From: CAZBSE01 sp964578625
GTDB lineage: Bacteria > Actinomycetota > Humimicrobiia > Humimicrobiales > Humimicrobiaceae
Length of the DNA stretch: 64,000 nt
Assembly: GCA_964578625.1 (NCBI GenBank)
Contig: CAZODQ010000002.1
Location: 1 to 64,000 of the forward strand
Direction of reading: 5' to 3'
Positions 62,278 through 64,000 of the stretch are shown here, piece by piece. A model generated the notes under the pieces. It ran no database searches and was not told where the DNA came from. It was given only the letters and a program-made list of their open reading frames with translations. Within the stretch, counting starts at the first letter, position 1; the number at the start of each line of letters is the position of its first letter. Position numbers and translations under genes: made by a program.

Positions 62278-62562
62278 CTAATATTTTATTTCGAAAATAT
62301 TATATTTTTTACTTTCCTTTATTTCTTCTATTCTTATATCTGTTACTGCTGAAAAAGCCGGCCCTTTTTTTACTTCATCTATAAAAAGCTTAAGGTTTTC
62401 ATCTTCTCCCTGACAGACTATCTCCACCTTATTGTTAAAGGTATTCTTAACATATCCGCAAATATCATATTTGCCTGCAATCGACTCTACAAAATAGCGG
62501 AAACCGACACCCTGAACTCTTCCGGAAAGTAAAACTTTATAAGTTTTAACATTTTCAATCAT
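62278..62562 (-). CDS. acyP: Acylphosphatase
   Basis: A small 94-aa enzyme that hydrolyses acyl phosphates such as acetyl phosphate or carbamoyl phosphate. The signature GRVQGVGFRYFVESIA (about residues 14-29, with the catalytic Arg) and GYVKNTFNNKVEIVCQG (about 37-53, with catalytic Asn) are intact. Length is normal. It lies 26 bases upstream of aroE and some 90 bases downstream of the U32 peptidase. Its physiological substrate is not known in most bacteria. Confidence 0.94.
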   Translation of the reverse strand: MIENVKTYKVLLSGRVQGVGFRYFVESIAGKYDICGYVKNTFNNKVEIVCQGEDENLKLFIDEVKKGPAFSAVTDIRIEEIKESKKYNIFEIKY

Positions 62563-62654
62563 ATATCTATTAAATTAATTATTATAATTATACTAAAAAA
62601 TTTTTATATTTACAAATTCTTAAATTATTATAACTTCTATTATAATTATAAGAG

Positions 62655-63884
62655 TCATTTTTTAATTCTAAATATTGAAAAGGGGTCCACTCTTCCTAGA
62701 CCATATATAATCACCCTGTCATTAGGATTTGCGCAAGCCATCTCGGTATTGTCTGTAGCCGAGATAAGCCTTTTTACCATAAATTTTTTAGGACTTATAT
62801 TTGGCTGTAGTATATCTATAAACTCACCAGCCTTAAATTGATTTTTAACACTTATTACCGGCCCGCTGTATTTATCACTGTAATCATGGTAAGTCCCCAC
62901 AAAATCATACTTTTTTACATAACCGACATTATCATTATTTTCAAGTTCGCTTTTATCCTTTAAGAACATAAAGCCCGAAGTAAAATTCCTGTGTGAGCAT
63001 TTGTCCAGTTCACCTTTCAAATAAGATATATTTTCCCTTGTGAATTTACCCTGTTTTATGTAATCCAGAGCTTTTCTGTAGACCCAGGTAGTAAGGCTTA
63101 CATAATTTTCAGTTTTCATCCTGCCCTCTATTTTAACGGCGTCTATGCCTGTATCCACCAGTAAATCTAATTTGGGAAGCAGACAGAGGTCCCTTGAATT
63201 ATATATATAGGTGCCTCTTTCATCCTGCTCAACAGGAAAGAATAAATTTGGCCTTTCCTCTTCCATCAGATAATACTTCCATCTACAGCTATGGGCACAT
63301 TTCCCTTTATTGGCATCACGGCCTACCATATATTTGCTCATCATGCATCTTCCGGAATAGGATATGCATAAAGCCCCGTGTATGAATATCTCAATCTCAA
63401 TCTTTTTGTTCTCTACAATATTTTTCAGGTCTGAGAAATTTATTTCCCTTGCCAGGTTCACTCTTTCCGCGCCTAATCTTTTAAAAAAATTCACTGCCTT
63501 ATGGTTATTTACATTAGTCTGCGTACTTATATGTATTCTCCTGTACGGCAAAATCTTTCTTACAAGTTCCAGTGCTGCAAAATCTGATACTATTATGCCG
63601 TCCATTTCTATATCCTTTAATCTGTCAAGGTATTTACTTAATTTGGTTAGTTCATGTTCAAAAATTACAGAATTTAAAGTAAGATAAATTTTTACCCCGT
63701 ATTTATGCGCATACTCCACACCTTTTTTTAATTCTTCGATACTAAAATTTCCTCTGATGCTCCTAAGATTAAATTCTTTCCCACCCACATAAACAGCGTC
63801 TGCACCATAACTCACTGCATATTTTAAAATATTAAGATTGTTAGCAGGAACTAAAAGTTCTGGTATTTTTTTATCCTTTACCAT
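62655..63884 (-). CDS. U32 family peptidase, TrhP/YegQ-like
   Basis: A 409-aa member of peptidase family U32. The family signature is intact in EIFIHGALCISYSGRCMMS (about residues 171-189). Cysteine motifs for iron-sulfur binding continue with GKCAHSCRWKYYL (about 200). Close relatives (YrrN/YrrO in Bacillus, TrhP in E. coli) take part in tRNA 5-hydroxyuridine formation from prephenate. The gene upstream encodes a TrmR-like methyltransferase, which uses that same hydroxyuridine, giving the B. subtilis trmR-yrrN-yrrO order with only one U32 gene visible. Interestingly tyrA and aroC products are linked to the prephenate used here. Confidence 0.9.
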   Translation of the reverse strand: MVKDKKIPELLVPANNLNILKYAVSYGADAVYVGGKEFNLRSIRGNFSIEELKKGVEYAHKYGVKIYLTLNSVIFEHELTKLSKYLDRLKDIEMDGIIVSDFAALELVRKILPYRRIHISTQTNVNNHKAVNFFKRLGAERVNLAREINFSDLKNIVENKKIEIEIFIHGALCISYSGRCMMSKYMVGRDANKGKCAHSCRWKYYLMEEERPNLFFPVEQDERGTYIYNSRDLCLLPKLDLLVDTGIDAVKIEGRMKTENYVSLTTWVYRKALDYIKQGKFTRENISYLKGELDKCSHRNFTSGFMFLKDKSELENNDNVGYVKKYDFVGTYHDYSDKYSGPVISVKNQFKAGEFIDILQPNISPKKFMVKRLISATDNTEMACANPNDRVIIYGLGRVDPFSIFRIKK

Positions 63885-63908
63885 AGACTTGACTTTAAAC
63901 CGACAGAT

Positions 63909-64000
63909 CTATTTTTTTATAAATTTTGTAACTGATATACCGTCCCCTATATCAAATAGATAATTAACAAAATTTGAACTGTTATTTATATAGCTTATGT
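63909..64000 (-). CDS. TrmR-like O-methyltransferase, C-terminal fragment
   Basis: Only the last 29 or so codons are inside the window: YINNSSNFVNYLFDIGDG followed by ISVTKFIKK and TAG at 63909-63911. The DIGDGISVTK ending resembles the LPxGDGlaxsxK terminus of SAM-dependent class I methyltransferases of the O-methyltransferase family 3 (TrmR/YrrM). Its position before a U32 peptidase matches trmR-yrrN in B. subtilis, where TrmR makes 5-methoxyuridine at tRNA position 34. Assignment relies on a short tail plus gene context. Confidence 0.6.
   Translation of the reverse strand, partial: ISYINNSSNFVNYLFDIGDGISVTKFIKK

Noticed and set aside
1..64000. CRISPR arrays, insertion sequences and long direct repeats
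   Set aside because: None was seen on reading the window; only short inverted repeats were found and these are listed.

Overview
The window is AT-rich and bacterial, and almost every gene lies on the minus strand. Only araA (20096-21607), a small membrane-protein ORF (29422-29730) and a candidate small RNA (13340-13506) are on the plus strand. No phage, insertion sequence or CRISPR array is visible. Two gene orders point to a deep-branching, low-GC member of the Actinomycetota. One is FHA (GarA-like) - MerR (FtsR-like) with a DUF151 nuclease nearby. The other is tlyA-nadK-recN-pyrG-(DUF1461)-NUDIX-xerD-scpA-scpB, with cmk-der continuing beyond an insertion; it parallels the mycobacterial tlyA-to-der region. 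A Humimicrobiia-like lineage would fit, but this is inferred from gene order; no phylogeny was run. No pilQ secretin is seen in the pilus locus, which fits a single-membrane cell.

Layout, left to right (transcription mostly runs right to left). 1-4740: DUF151 nuclease (partial), hpt, DUF3048 lipoprotein, D,D-carboxypeptidase, FtsR-like MerR regulator, FHA protein. 4855-4932: tRNA-Pro(GGG). 4979-13106: gpsA, der, a PDZ-less DUF512 radical SAM protein, ispH, plsC, cmk, aroA, tyrA. 13107-32209: accessory segment with a candidate small RNA, a 7TM-PAS-GAF-GGDEF-HD-GYP c-di-GMP protein, transketolase, an unusual CDF metal transporter, an L-arabinose module (araA, LacI regulator, GH127 beta-L-arabinofuranosidase, two CUT1 permeases and a binding protein), two lipoproteins and a small membrane protein. 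32260-45925: conserved housekeeping run scpB, scpA, trpS, M50 protease, xerD, NUDIX, M20 peptidase, DUF1461, pyrG, recN, nadK, tlyA, ispA, nusB, efp. 45955-62251: pepQ, then a type IV pilus locus interleaved with shikimate genes (pilX/W/V-like, aroQ, aroB, aroK, aroC, pilP/O/N/M/D, pilA, a SigB/SigF-type sigma factor, pilC, pilT, aroE). 62278-64000: acylphosphatase, U32 peptidase, and the tail of a TrmR-like methyltransferase.

How the genes work together. aroA, B, C, E, K and Q plus tyrA cover most of chorismate and tyrosine synthesis; DAHP synthase is not in the window. The arabinose module would import an arabino-oligosaccharide, cleave it in the cytoplasm and isomerise L-arabinose. Kinase, epimerase and the transporter ATPase must lie elsewhere, while the nearby transketolase can feed pentose phosphates into glycolysis. 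The pilus locus has platform, alignment, prepilin peptidase, major and minor pilins and the PilT ATPase, but no PilB. The sigma factor beside pilA and a SigB-type promoter-like sequence before pilA suggest dedicated control of the pilus.

Most notable observations: the plus-strand small RNA with a near-consensus promoter and terminator; the sigma factor/pilA promoter pairing; a pilD-operon promoter with a palindrome in its spacer; a probable ATT start for tlyA that restores its S4 domain; a likely leaderless small membrane-protein gene; a CDF transporter with Asn-for-His substitutions and three C-terminal repeats; and an LVIVD-PKD-transglutaminase lipoprotein.
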